DNA of 64,000 bases, taken from Anthoceros angustus. Lineage: Eukaryota > Streptophyta > Anthocerotopsida > Anthocerotales > Anthocerotaceae. The translations under genes were made by a program, and so were the position numbers. The stretch is taken from positions 62,001 to 126,000 of the forward strand of contig MU008182.1 in NCBI GenBank assembly GCA_010909165.1. The letters are read 5' to 3'. Positions 46,417 to 57,360 of the stretch are shown here, one piece after another (the first letter of the stretch is position 1; each line of letters starts with the position of its first letter). The notes under the pieces are model-generated. The model made no database searches. It had not been told where the DNA came from and worked only from the letters and a program-made list of their open reading frames with translations.

Positions 46417-47402
46417 TACGGCATGACATTGCCGTGTTGTGCAGGCTGCATGGGCGTGGTGGAGTGTACATGGCTGTGAGCCCAGTTATGCGATGGAGGT
46501 TGGGTGGAGAATGAGGAGGAGGAGGAAGAGTCGTCCGATGAGGAAGGACGGTTGAGGAAGGCCTTCCACCAACGTGTGTTGGAGCTAGTGTGCGCAAAAA
46601 TTTCGAGCCACGACGACAGTTTGAGGGACAGACTGGTGAGGAAGGTAGAGTATGAGTTCCCAAGTATAGATCGCGAGGATATTGTGGCCATGTTTGCAAG
46701 TGCATCACGGACAAGGAACCACAATGTGGGAAAGAAGGTGTGGCAAGCTGCAATTATCCGGAGGGAGAAGGGGAAGGATGCAAAATGGCCACATTCGCCA
46801 AATGTGAGCACGAAGGCATGGAGATGGGCTGTAGAGCAAGCTGTGGTGACATTGCAGAAGCATGGTGGTGTGTGGCCAACACCACAGCAAGCAGCCGCAA
46901 CTAAGTGATGTGTGTGCATGACTGCAGGGAAGAAGGGGAAGGGAAAGCTGGTGGAAGGTGAAGGCCATGTCAGGAAGGAAGGCAAAGATCCCAGTGGAGA
47001 GAAGGAAGATGGAGGAAAGGTGGCAAACAGGGGGGCATCACCGTCAAGTGATGCCGAAGGCAACGTAGATGGTGGGGAACCTGGATGTGTGATGGCATTG
47101 CCACCGACAAGGCATATCACACGACCTGTGTCTAAAAGCGTGAGTAGGGTGGCAAAGCGGGTACTGAGGGATTGAATGCTATTCGTTTGCCGTCTGTAAC
47201 TGTGAAAGTGGTGTTTTGGCAGCCTATGGGGCCAGGAGTGAAGGGGCTAGCCATGGAGGCCAGTGGGTCAAATGCGAGCCCACAAAAGGTGGACCACACC
47301 AGGAGGAAACGAGGAGGTGCTGAGCAAAGAGGGTCAAGCAAAAGACAACGGGTGTTGAAGCTGCAAGAGGAGTCTGAGTCGGATGGTGGCGAAGGGGTGT
47401 AG
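46417..47402 (+). pseudogene. TnpA-like gene of CACTA2, last part (best-preserved copy)
   Basis: Three successive open pieces. 46504-46908 starts MENEEEEEESSDEEGR and continues with the compact-looking KVEYEFPSIDREDIVAMF and WRWAVEQAVVTLQKHGG. 46912-47175 is Lys/Gly/Glu-rich. 47172-47402 has a basic patch (RRKRGGAEQRGSSKRQR) resembling a nuclear localisation signal. The break between the first two is a TAA followed by a GT...CAG stretch of about 23 nt, also visible in the CACTA1 copy (43765), so it may be an intron remnant or a shift. No known domain. Basic patches and acidic start fit a DNA-binding accessory protein. Confidence 0.55.
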
Positions 47403-49130
47403 GCGCGGCTGACATAGGAATGGTTCATGGCTAATGGCTGGCGGAGACCCTTGATCTTTGCAGCGATGGTGGGATGTAATGATGCCAGGATGTTCAGACC
47501 ATGCATGCAGAGGTTGGAAACCATGGTGAACGAGGGAGAGAATGCGGGAGCGCATGCCGAATGCAATCTGGAAAACAACCGTGGCAGGTGGGCCGTCTGT
47601 GGAGGGGGAATGTGAATGTTCAAAGCCATTTTCTTGCAGACGCTAGAGTCGCCAATGCATGGGTGGACCGGTGATGGTTAATCAGCAACAAACAGAGGGA
47701 ATTGGTCTTCCCACCTTTGTAGCCTAGCATTTACAGGGGTCCTCTGCCGTCAAAGTGGTAAATGAGGTCGCTGGATAGGTCTAGGAAGTTGTGGAGGAAC
47801 CTTGAAAACAATGGTGTTTGTCTGAAGAGTCACCAAGTGACGTCGCGTCCCTTCAGTTCAGAGGCACATGTTCGTATTGCACGCAAGACGCATATGTTCA
47901 TATCACTTGGAAGACGCACATGTTCGTAGTTAAAGCCAATGGCATTAGTGGCAACAAAGCTGAAAGGGATAGAGGACGCTTGAAGTGTCCAAAAATTCCA
48001 ATTAATTTGTCAATAAAATCAAACATATATATATGCAAGGTATGAGAGTGACGTAAGCGTTAGCACATACATATTAGTACATAAACAAGTCTTGAAGCCT
48101 ATATACATATATACATATACAAAGGAGGTAAATATAAGTACACTTATATAATATAAGTACACTTATATAATATAAGTACACTTATATAATATAAGTACAC
48201 TAATATAATATAAGTACACTAATATAATATAAGTATACGAAGGATGTGTACATACATATTAGTACATAAACAAGTCTTGAAGCCTATATACATATACAAA
48301 GGAGGTAAAATATAGTACACTTATATAATATAAGTACACTTATATAATATAAGTACACTTATATAAGTACACTAATATAAGTACACTAATATATAAGTAT
48401 ACGAAGGATGTGTACATATATATGTACACATACTTACACATACTTATGTCTTGAAGCCTATATACATATATACGTATACAAAGGATATGCAAAGGAGGTA
48501 AAATAGGAAGAGAAGGATACCCTCCGGGGGCGAGAGAGGTCCTTGTTACAATCATGTTGCAAGAGGAAGAGGGAAAGAGCATGAAATGGTTGTGATAGGG
48601 GAGCTCCTTCTCACAGTCATGATGGGAGGAGAAGAAGTGAAAGAGTATAAAAAGGGTGTGATAAGGGGAGCAATAACTAGCAGGGTGAGGTGAGAGGAGA
48701 GAGACCAAGCATTGTGTTAAGATGGTGTGAGAAGGTGGATAAGAAATCGACACCCTTAACACCAAGCCACCAAAGAGTGTTGCAATTTTGAAGTGGTACA
48801 TGAAGTGAGAGACCAAGCATTGCGTTAGGATGGTGGGAGAAGGAAGAGAAAAAATTGACCAACTGAACACCAAGCCATCAAAATGTGTTGCAAGTTGGAA
48901 GTGTTACATAAAATTACAACAACGACTGTAACAAGGGCAGGTGGGAAATTATCAACAATGCTTGTGAGAGAGGGGGTGTACCCATAAGGGTGAGGTGGGA
49001 AGAGGGAGTGCCAGGTTCGCGTTAAGATGGCTGCACCAAACGGGGACAGAATTGACAAACTTAATACCAAGCCTCCAAAACATGTTGCAATATGGAAGTG
49101 TAACAAAAAATTGCAACATCGACTGTAACA
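47403..49130. other. Right arm of CACTA2
   Basis: Matches the right arm of CACTA1 but is longer, because of an AT-rich minisatellite (48133-48395). From 48.5 kb it is purine-rich and ends in TGTTACA/TTGCAAC subterminal motifs. No gene is seen. Confidence 0.6.
48133..48395. repeat. AT-rich minisatellite
   Basis: Two blocks (about 48133-48240 and 48313-48395) of a ~19 bp unit, ATAAGTACACTTATATAAT, with variants (ACTAATATA). It is absent from the CACTA1 right arm, where a single similar word (CACTAATATAATAGAAGTAT) is present, so the array expanded in this copy. Confidence 0.8.
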
Positions 49131-49153
49131 TAGGCTGCCCTTTTCTAATAGGG
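49131..49153 (-). repeat. Right terminal inverted repeat of CACTA2
   Basis: The complement begins CCCTATTAGAAAAGGGCAGC and differs from the CACTA1 end at only two of the first 20 bases. Subterminal TGTTACAG and GTTGCAA follow. Confidence 0.85.
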
Positions 49154-49427
49154 GTTGGTTCCCTCCATGAGAGTGATTCCATCGTCTTCGCTAGCCGGTC
49201 ACTCATACACTTGCTTTATGCTCCTCAGTGTCCAGCATCTCGGATTCGTCCTAGCGTTCTGTTTGGGCAAAGCCGCCAATTCCTCCTCTATCTGATGTAG
49301 ATTCACATAACACTCCTCGATTAATTACAAATTGGAGTATGTACAATGTTTCATGTACATCCATTCTAGCTGGATATTCTTCTCCGTTGCCCAAGGCCCA
49401 AAATGTGCGAGATCCTTAGAAGACAAT
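49154..49427 (-). pseudogene. Fragment of the gag-like protein family
   Basis: Minus strand. YSNL, then LIEECYVNLHQIEEELA, resembles the YTNLELIEEF/INLHQ start of the genes at 62.1 and 63.6 kb. It is preceded by LAHFGPWATEKNIQLEWMY and followed by a CWTLRSIKQVYE stretch. It is cut on one side by the copia LTR at 49428 and on the other by the CACTA2 end. Confidence 0.5.
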
Positions 49428-49726
49428 GATGAGAATCAATAGCTCTTAGGCAGAAGAGATACAATACAATGAATTGATTAAAGAGTAAAGTACAAACCTT
49501 TATATAGGCTAAGTGGTTAGGTGGTTAGGTGGTTAGGTGGTTAGGTGGTTAGGTGGTTAGGTGGTTATAACAATATGTTGTTATAACCACCAAGTTGTTA
49601 TAACTAATATAACAACTAACTACCTAGAGCAACTAAATAGATAACTACCTAATGCCCTAGGCATAAATTAATGTTTAAGTAATGTGGCCCTAATGAATAG
49701 TGCCCTAAACTAGATATATTTCATCA
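49428..49726 (-). repeat. 3' LTR of copia C/D
   Basis: 299 bp, TGATGAGAATC ... TTTCATCA, the same family as the LTRs of A and B. It contains seven direct copies of GTGGTTAG (49513-49566) where other LTRs have one or two, which explains its greater length. The polypurine tract follows at 49727-49738. Confidence 0.9.
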
Positions 49727-49904
49727 CTCCCACTCACTATGAACGTAGGGGTGAACTCTAGCTTTTAAATGAGGCTTAAAACATTAATAGGCTCCCACTT
49801 AATCAAAAGTTATAAGCTTAAGAAGAAATAAGCCTATTCTAAAAACTGAAAAAGTAAAAATAATATACCAAACCTGTACAAGGTTATTTCGTGGTGTGGT
49901 CATA

Positions 49905-49940
49905 TGTGTGTCCAAATGGCCTAGGCCAAATGGACACACA
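49905..49940. repeat. 36-bp near-perfect palindrome
   Basis: TGTGTGTCCAAATGGCCTAG followed by its mirror. All positions pair except two symmetric AA/AA mismatches. It lies between the 3' LTR and the 5S-like modules. Confidence 0.8.
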
Positions 49941-49947
49941 TTTATAA

Positions 49948-50302
49948 GAACGCCGTGATTAAGCATCCTGAGCTTGGATCGGTACTTAGATGGGGTGCCT
50001 AGATGGGGTGCCTAAAGGGAGTGGATGCCCTTGGTGCAAGTAGCTTAGGCACACCATGGTACAAGTAGTTAAGTACCAAGTCCCATGACGGAAATCCGTC
50101 CTTAGTAGACTTAAATAAAATTCTTCTTCTTCTTCTTCACGGCACATCTGCTGTCCTATCATAACTCAAGCGCCCTAGCCCGGACCAAGACGGATGGGGT
50201 GACCTCTCCGGAAGTCGCTGCTACACGGTGTCCCATCATAACTCCACTGTTAAGCGCCCCTAGCCCGGATCAGTACCGGGATGGGTGACCTCTCCGGAAG
50301 TC
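49948..50302 (+). ncRNA. Three 5S rRNA-like modules (pseudogenes)
   Basis: Three partial copies of the second half of a plant 5S rRNA gene: 49948-50004 (GATTAAGCATCCTGAGCTTG, then CGGTACTTAGATGGGG), 50153-50216 (CCTATCATAACTCAAGCGCC, then GATGGGGTGACCTC) and 50230-50302 (CCCATCATAACTCCACTGTT, then AAGCGCCCCTAGCCCGGATC and GGGATGGGTGACCTC). They keep the box A-like TTAAGCG and box C-like GATGGGTGACCTCC zone, which form the internal polymerase III promoter. The 5' half of 5S is missing in each. They lie inside copia C/D, upstream of the antisense gene on its strand. Confidence 0.8.
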
Positions 50303-50461
50303 ATTTTGAATTAAATCTTCAACTTGAAATGGACTTATCCGTTCCAACTACCCTGCCCACCAATTGGTGGATGGGGTGGAAGAAGTCACTTGCGACCCCC
50401 GCAGGGATCACCCTCCTGGGCACGCCTGGCCGTCATGATTTGCCCCCTTTGCGCCTGCACA

Positions 50462-50720
50462 TGATGAAATAGGTCTAGATTAGGCACTATTCATTAGGGC
50501 CTCATAACTTAAACATTATTATCTACCTAGGGTTATTTAGGTAGTTAGTAGTTATATTAGTTATATTGGTTACAACAACTTACGGTTGCAACTACTTATG
50601 GTTGCAACCATTTATGGTTGTAACCACCCAACTACCAGCCTATTTAAAGGCTTGTACTTTACTCATTAATTACTTACATTGTTTCTTCTTCTTCTAATCT
50701 AAGAGCTCTGATTCTCATCA
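50462..50720 (+). repeat. 5' LTR of copia B
   Basis: TGATGAAATAGGTC ... GATTCTCATCA, 259 bp. It is followed at 50721-50732 by the primer site TGGTATCGAGCA, which has lost the A of TATCAGAGC. Confidence 0.93.
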
Positions 50721-50879
50721 TGGTATCGAGCATCGTTGCTCTCTTGCATGCTTATGTTTCTTATATATGAGGAGATTATTTACAAGGCACTCTTAAATCT
50801 AGCATTCGTCTAGATGGAGTGCTATTGTTCTACATTCTCTATTTCACCAATTCTTCATCTCTTCCTTTAACATGCTTAT

Positions 50880-52365
50880 ATGTTTCAATCTTCTATAATT
50901 TCTCCATGGACTTCAATTCTATTAGAAGGAGAAAGCAAGGTTAAAAGGAAAGAGAATCTCATTAGGCAACAAGCTATTGAGAGTGAAATAGAACAAATCT
51001 CTTCATCTATAGCAAATTTCATTGCATCAATTTTATTTCCAAAACCGGATCAAGGGAAGCTTATCAAGTTATCAAGATGTCATTTACTTGAATACTTCAG
51101 CCCTATTCATATTAAAGCTTTGGAATTGGCCCTTAACCATATTCCAAATTTAATAATTGGATTAAGTTCTTCCGTACTCTGTTTTGACAAATAAAAATAG
51201 AATTCAAACTCCATCTCTTCATGATTTTTATAATCAATTTTCATCTCTTAAAATTGGTCTCTAATCTTCAAACTGAATTATTTGATTTGAAATCAAAATT
51301 TTCTTTGCTTTCGAGTTTAATACTAATCAAGGATTAGAGAGTATGTCATCATCTCCCCGAAAAGCGATGGATGAATTCTATATGTGCAATAAAATTGAGC
51401 ATAAGCCTTACATATGACTTTGTCCTTTAAGGACGATTAGCTATGGAGTGATTGAAGAAGAATTTGAAGCTACCCAAAACTCGCCTATGGGGTAATGATA
51501 ATGTCCATCCTCCCACACATTATCATTTTGGTGATGGTTTCAAAGAGAAAGATAGATTCAACGGGAAAGATTATGATATTTGGGCATTACGTATGCGAGG
51601 AGCATTGAGACAAAGAGCATTATGGGGTATTGTTGATGGATCCATAACGAGACCAAGGTCCGATGATGAACGAGAACTTCAGATTTCCTGGGACGCCAGG
51701 GATGAGAAGGCACAAGATTTATTAATAAGTGGACTCTCTCAACAAATGGTCAGGCATGTTGCACGCAAAAACATCTCATGAAATGTGGTCTCACCTTACT
51801 CAATTATATTCATCACAAGATGTAATGAGCATTGTGGCAGCTTCTCGTAACTTTCGTAATTTATTTATGAAAGAATCCGATACTATCGAACATCATATTA
51901 ATGCTTTTAGACAAGCACGTTCCCAAGTTGAATCGAATCGGTGTACCTATATCCGAGATGGAAGCTTATGTCACCCTTCTATCTTCATTGCCTCCCTCCT
52001 ATCGTCCATTCATCACTACTCAAACGCAGCTTATTCGCAATTCACGGAGAACCGCAGATGATGGCACAAAGGGTTTGACATAAGTGTTTAATCGATCGAG
52101 CACTTCTCCGTGAGGAGGCAAGTAGGCGCCATTCTCACTGGCCTAATAAACAACAAGTAATGTACTTGCAGAGGGGTAGAGGAAGAGGACGAGGCAGGCC
52201 GAGGTTACTCTTCCCAACGCCTCCATATTCTTCGCCAAGTACGAACATTGGAGAAAGCTCTTCATCGACACCTTCAAAGGGTAAGAAGAAGAGCGGCATT
52301 ATATGCAATTGGTGTAGGATCCCTAACCATATGGAAAAGGATTGTCACAAAGAAGAATGGTGAAC
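50880..52365 (+). pseudogene. gag: Copia gag (element B)
   Basis: The N-terminal region 50880-51194 contains IANFIASIL and ALELALNHIPNL, shared with element A. The gag core at 51452-51781 has FNGKDYDIWALRMRGAL and ARDEKAQDLLISGLSQQM (UBN2 type). The next frame (51729-52061) has EMWSHLTQLYSSQDVMSIVA and SDTIEHHINAFRQARSQVES. The zinc knuckle is complete at about 52299-52340: CNWC, then IPNH, then MEKDC. Three frame changes separate these pieces. Length and order fit a gag of about 450 residues with an extra N-terminal segment. Confidence 0.87.
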
Positions 52366-52469
52366 CTCGCAAGGAGGCTTCACATGGAGTTAATGTAGCA
52401 TCTAAAAAGCAAACTTCATCAACTCCAATGTTGCTCACCGTATGTTTGGCATCATCCAAGCCTCGCTAA

Positions 52470-53560
52470 TACCTCATGGTATTTAGACGGAGCAACATCA
52501 CATATATGTTACAACAAAAGTTATTTTCAATCATACTCACCAACCACGTGGCACCAAGTCGTCCTCTTGGGAGATGATCACAACCTCGCCTATCAAGGTA
52601 CGGGTTACATTGTCGACATGTGATTCGGACAAGTCCTTCACCTCCACCAAGTACTCCATGTTCCATTAATGTGCAAGAATTTATTATCGCTTGCAAGTAT
52701 TTGTCAAACCCATTCCATGCGGTGACCCTTTTACGATAGTTGCTTTCTCTCTCATGTAGGTGATAGCAATCATATTATTTGTAGTGGTACTTTAGAAGAT
52801 GGCCTTTATAGATTGTCCGTCCTAGTAGGAGGTCAACAATCTTATGTCACCGCTTCTTCTCAAAGTCCCCTCCATCAATGTTATGGCATTGTCGCCTTGG
52901 TCACCCAAATAGTCAAAAACTCACCCGGATGTCTAAGGAAACTTTTACGAAACCCATGTCTTGCAAATGTTGGGCATTTATCACAGTGCGAAACTTGTGT
53001 CCTCACAAAGCGTCACCAAGAGCCTTTTAAAACAAATCTCCACAAAGGGCAAAGAAACCTTTAGAGATAGTGCATAGACATCCTGGACCTCTATCTACAT
53101 CTTCTTTAGTGGAAGTAGGTATTTTTGACTTTTATAGATGATTTTTCCCGTTTGTCTCCTCCTATGTCTTGCAAAACAAGTCTGATGCTTTTCAATTTTT
53201 CAAAGATTATATGAAATGGGCGAGAGACTTACAGATTGCAAACCGAAAACATTACGCTCGACAATGGAGGTGAATTTACATCTAATCGATTTGAGGAGTT
53301 TTGTCGAAGGTATTGCTCAACAACTCACCGTTGTCTATACTCCTCAACAAAATGGGATAGCCGAAAATAAAAATCTGCGTTTACAGAGATAACAGTTGCT
53401 TATTAACACAGTGCCAAGTTGCCTAAGGTTTATTTGAGGCCCTTCTTACCGCAACCTATCTTATCAATCGCTTACCTACATCAAGACATGATGACGCCTT
53501 ATGAAGGCGTTTATTGGCAAGAAACCGTCCATTGATCATCTTCGTATTTTTGGATCACCG
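52470..53560 (+). pseudogene. pol: Copia protease and integrase (element B)
   Basis: The protease box is WYLDGATSH (52477-52503), with the Ser or Thr of D-S/T-G-A absent, then GDDHNLAYQGTG. A GAG-pre-integrase zinc region lies around 52890-53050 (LGHPNSQKL, CETCVL). In the integrase core the first Asp region is blurred near 53080-53130, LDNGGEF (53257-53277) holds the second Asp, and PQQNGIAENKN (53343-53375) holds the Glu position. Frame changes are frequent. In element A the integrase core is deleted, so B is the reference for this family. Confidence 0.82.
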
Positions 53561-53579
53561 CATATGTTTTCATTCCTAA

Positions 53580-55665
53580 AGCATTACGTAAGAAGTTGGA
53601 TCCCAAGGCAGCCAAGTATCTTTTCATAGGATATATCAAGGCATTAAAGGGTATAAGTTATATAACCCTTCAACAAGACAACTTCTTTATGCTCGGAGTG
53701 TTACATTCCATGAGTCTTACCTCTTTTCTCCAACAGTGGGAGTTGAAGTTGTCGCCGATGATGCTAATGATTTTCTACATTTGATGATCCTAATCCCTTC
53801 CTTTCCTTGTCCCTACTCCTCGTGTTCCTTCTGTGACCCCATGCTGCAGGAGGAGGAGGAGCCTCTTCCACCTTCATCCGATCCCCTTGAGGCCATTTCA
53901 AGATGCTATACCTCCTGCTCAAGATGATAATGATCTTGGAAGTCGCGATAATCAAGAAATGGATCCCTTAGAACAAGAAGATGAACCAGCCTGTGGAAGA
54001 CACACCGCACCAAGGTACAACCTTAGATCACGTCCACTCATCTCGGCCTGCTGGTTGGAAAGAACCCCTTTGGGATACCTTGCTATTTTTCCCGATTCTA
54101 ATTCTCCGAGTCCCTTTATAATCAAGCTATGTGCCACCGAGACTTAGAAGAGCCTCTTACCCTAAAACAAGCCTTCTCTTCTCCTCCAAACATCTATGGA
54201 AGGAAGTCAGATTCGAGTATAATTCCCTCATTAGTAATTCTACATGGGAATTAGTTGAACCTCCTAAGGGTAGAAAAATAGTAACCAGCAAATGGGTATT
54301 TAAGATAAAGAGAAAGGAGATGGATCCGTGGAAAGGTATAAAGCACGCCTAGTTGCTAGAGGTTTTACCCAAATCGGACTAGACTATATACCTTGGGCCA
54401 CTTATGCTCCTGTAGCCAAGTTTGCCACTCTTCGCATGATCGCTATATGCCCGAGACGATCTTGAACTTCATATGATGGATGTGAAGACAACATATTTGT
54501 ATGGGCGCTTGAAAGAAGAAATATACATGAAGCAACGAGGGTTATGAAGTAAAAGGCAAGGAGCATTTAGTATGTAAATTGATCAAGGGTCTATATGGAC
54601 TCAAGCAATCCGCAAAAATTGGAACTTGACCATCCATATACAACTCTCGAATAAGGGATTTAAGCAAAGTAAAAGGCGATGCTTGCTTATATATTTACCT
54701 TAAGGAAATGATATATTTTACCTTCTATTATCGTCGATGACGCCTTTATGGCAACAAACTCTCTTATTCTCCTAATGAGATAAAAGCATGGCTTGGACAT
54801 TATATGAAAATGACCGACACAGGAGAAAATGAATTATGCACTTGGTGTAAATATTATCCGCGATAGGAGTAATAAAAAGTGAGCATAGTTCAAACCAAGT
54901 ATATAAAGGAGAGTTTAGCAAAATTGGAATGGAAGATGCAAAGCTGCACCCACACCTTTTGCTAGTGGCATCAGCTTACTTGATATGAGTCCTAAGAGTG
55001 CTCAAGAGAAAATGGAGATGGCATCCGTCCCATATCGACATGTCTCGGCACTCTCATATATTTAAGCAATTTTACTAGACACGATATTTCTTTTGAAGTC
55101 GGCCTCACGCTTTTGGAGAACCCGACATCAACACCGGATGTCGGTTAAGCGTATTTTTCGATACCTTAAAGGGACTATGCAACAGGTGACATTTAAGCAT
55201 ACACCGAATCAAAACATTAACACTTACGGCATATGCCGATGCCGATTATCTTGGTGATCCCGATACTCAAAATCCGTATCGTTATGTTTTACTTCTTGGA
55301 GGAGCTCCAATATCATGGTCGAGTAAGAAACACCTACCATTGCCTTGTCTAGTCGAATCAATATAGAGTACTAACATCTATTTCCAAGGATATAGTATGG
55401 TCTAGGCTAATTTTGAGTGAACTTAATCACCCTCAAGAAACCCAACATCTCTTTTAGTGATAGTAGCCATAGCACTTGCTAGAAACCCATTCCATTCCAA
55501 CCAACACATAGTTGAGTATCACTATATCGTAGAGAAGTTGGAAGATAACACTATAGATATCACTTATATACCAACACAAAACAATCCAAATTGATTTGTT
55601 AACTAAGTCATTAGGGAGAGATTTGCATTTAAGACACATGAAAATGTTAGGTATTCAAGAGGTTT
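53580..55665 (+). pseudogene. pol: Copia reverse transcriptase-RNase H (element B)
   Basis: After an acidic linker (53900-54130, ending with LGYLAIFPDSN) RT begins with TWELVEPPKGRKIVTSKWVF (54241-54300), then [15 protein letters not shown] and DVKTTYLYGR. The YVDD box is damaged by a base change or indel (54728-54742). RNase H has DADYLGDPDTQ and LLLGGAPISWSSKK (55230-55330), and the end KHMKMLGIQEV near 55630-55665. The coding part is less preserved than that of element D, although the LTRs of B look young. Confidence 0.85.
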
Positions 55666-55697
55666 AAGTCACTAGCTAGTATGTGTCAATGTATTTT

Positions 55698-56720
55698 CTA
55701 TAGTCCACACATCTTGTCTAGCATAGAAATTTCCTCTCCTAACTCTATGTAGTCCTCACTGTACTGCTTATCCTCTCTTTCTAATACCCAGAAGGATCCT
55801 ACAATACACACCATGGGTTATAAAGTGAAAATGATGAAAAGATAGTACTTAAGTCGTTAGGTTACTTACTGTACAAGTGTTTGGTGTGTCCTTCATATTT
55901 TTCACATGGGGAAGCACCTAACCACATCATCTTAATCCCTCTCTTTTCACATACATACTCCATGGGAACTTCATGGTCATCCTTTCCTCCGGAAGAACCA
56001 AGTAGGTTGCCTTGCATAAGTTTCCGGTGGCGGTAGGAACTAGGAATTTTCCTTTTGCACTTGCTCTCTCTTGAGTAGGTCGTAGAGGTAGGGCAAATCT
56101 CACATGGCTTGTGCCCACACTCTTATCTACACCGCAAAATAGAGATATTATTAGGAAAATGTTAGTTTAGTTTACGGTTTTTGGTATCATCTTTCCTACT
56201 CACTCCTTGGCTCTTCTATTGTTGCTATTACATCCTCTATGCGGTCATTTACACAAGGATGTGATCTCCGCTTGGCTACCCTCACAAATAGCTCTGAGGG
56301 TCTCTTGGTTTTATAGAGTCCTCGACTCTTCCGAATCTTCATTCATTTTGAAGTCATCATATTCGGCCTCGATTGGTGATGCTTGGCTTTATCGGATTAT
56401 CTACATCCATATTTATTAGCATTTTATGCACTCAAAATTTTTATGCAATTTATTTTGCAATTTATTGACTTACCAAGAACTTTGACTTCTCTCACAACGA
56501 CCTTGGATTTTTCCATGAGCGTCTGCACCACCAGGATATCATCCTCTTCATAAGTGGTGCACGGCTGCACGTTTTCCTTCTTTCTTTCTTCCGCAAGTAT
56601 CCTCCTTCCGCCACCAAGTGCTTGTTTGATTTTATCAAGACCCATGTTTCTCGCCTCACGAGACACGGACCCTCCACTCGGCCAATCAGATATTTATCAA
56701 GCAACTCCAGCAATTTATTT
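55698..56720 (-). pseudogene. Antisense spliced gene in copia B
   Basis: Runs opposite to pol and ends 33 bp from it. Exons on the minus strand: first recognised exon about 56720-56474 (ERKKENVQPCTTYEEDDILV, then VQTLMEKSKVVV) with donor GTAAGT (56468-56473). Then comes an exon about 56400-56210 (EYDDFKMNEDSEESRTL, RAICEG). Then an exon about 56133-55870 (GTSHVRFALPL, KATYLVLPEE). The last exon, 55798-55698, ends DKMCGL. The last intron is 71 nt (55799-55869, GTAAGT...TTGTAG). It is homologous to the gene at 57.9-59.28 kb. Damage here: an in-frame stop in the second exon and acceptor AG changed to GG (about 56132-56135). Function is unknown. Confidence 0.78.
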
Positions 56721-57276
56721 AGCAATTTATTTCAGCTATTTCCAGCATATAAATCCAGCAAATATTTCAAAATTTGATTCGAGCGAGCACCTTTTTATCG
56801 GCACGGCTGGATTCGCCAAATTCGCTATTTTCTCACCGATCTTGGCAAGTTAGGCACCGGTGACTTGATCGCTACGGATCGGCTGTGATCAACAAGCGAA
56901 ATTTTTGGAGTGATGGATCTCCGGATCGATGCGATGGCCGGGCCGGATGGCGCGAGGCTGGATGGCGCGAGGCTGGATGGCGCGCAGCTGGCTGGATGGC
57001 GGCCCGGCCGATCAGGAGATCGAGCGGATGGCGAGGATTGCACCCGAGGTGCGCGGAGCGCGGAGGGTCGGGCCGATGGCGCGAATGGATGGCATGGATG
57101 GCGAGCGATGGCGATCGGAGATGGCGCGGCGATCACGAGGATTGAGCACCCGAGGTGCGCGGAGCGCGATGCGGGGGGGAGAAGACGGTTTTTGTCTCCC
57201 CCGTTTCGTAAACCGCCGGGCGGCCGTTAACGCCGAACCGCCCCTACCCGCTCACAGGCGCGAGAGGGGCCGTCAG

Positions 57277-57360
57277 ATTTATAGGCCGAAATGGGCCTAT
57301 CCTGGCTTTTATTTATAGGCCGAAATGGGCCTATCTGTTTTAGCTTTTATTTATAGGCCA
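57277..57360 (-). promoter_or_regulatory. Repeated TATA-like boxes upstream of the antisense gene
   Basis: On the minus strand GGCCTATAAATAAAAGC occurs twice and GGCCTATAAATC once, 30-40 bp apart, each preceded by GCCCATTTC. They are followed in the direction of the antisense gene by a GC-rich zone (57260-56900). This fits a core promoter for that gene. It is inference from motif and position only. Confidence 0.5.

Larger units (their letters stand above)
30310..49153 (+). mobile_element. CACTA2: host CACTA element interrupted by CACTA1
   Basis: Sequence left of CACTA1 (30310-31420) and right of it (45488-45800 and 46417-49153) is homologous to the inside of CACTA1 (42.1-45.5 kb). So CACTA1 landed in a member of its own family. 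The right end is clear: the complement of 49131-49153 begins CCCTATTAGAAAAGGGCAGC and is preceded by TGTTACA/TTGCAAC subterminal motifs. I could not find the left terminal repeat, so the left limit is the start of recognisable homology. A solo LTR at 45801-46416 also interrupts it. Confidence 0.75.

Noticed and set aside
50230-50302. Functional 5S rRNA gene
   Set aside because: Only the second half of the gene is present in each module, with substitutions, so it is a pseudogene or promoter module.
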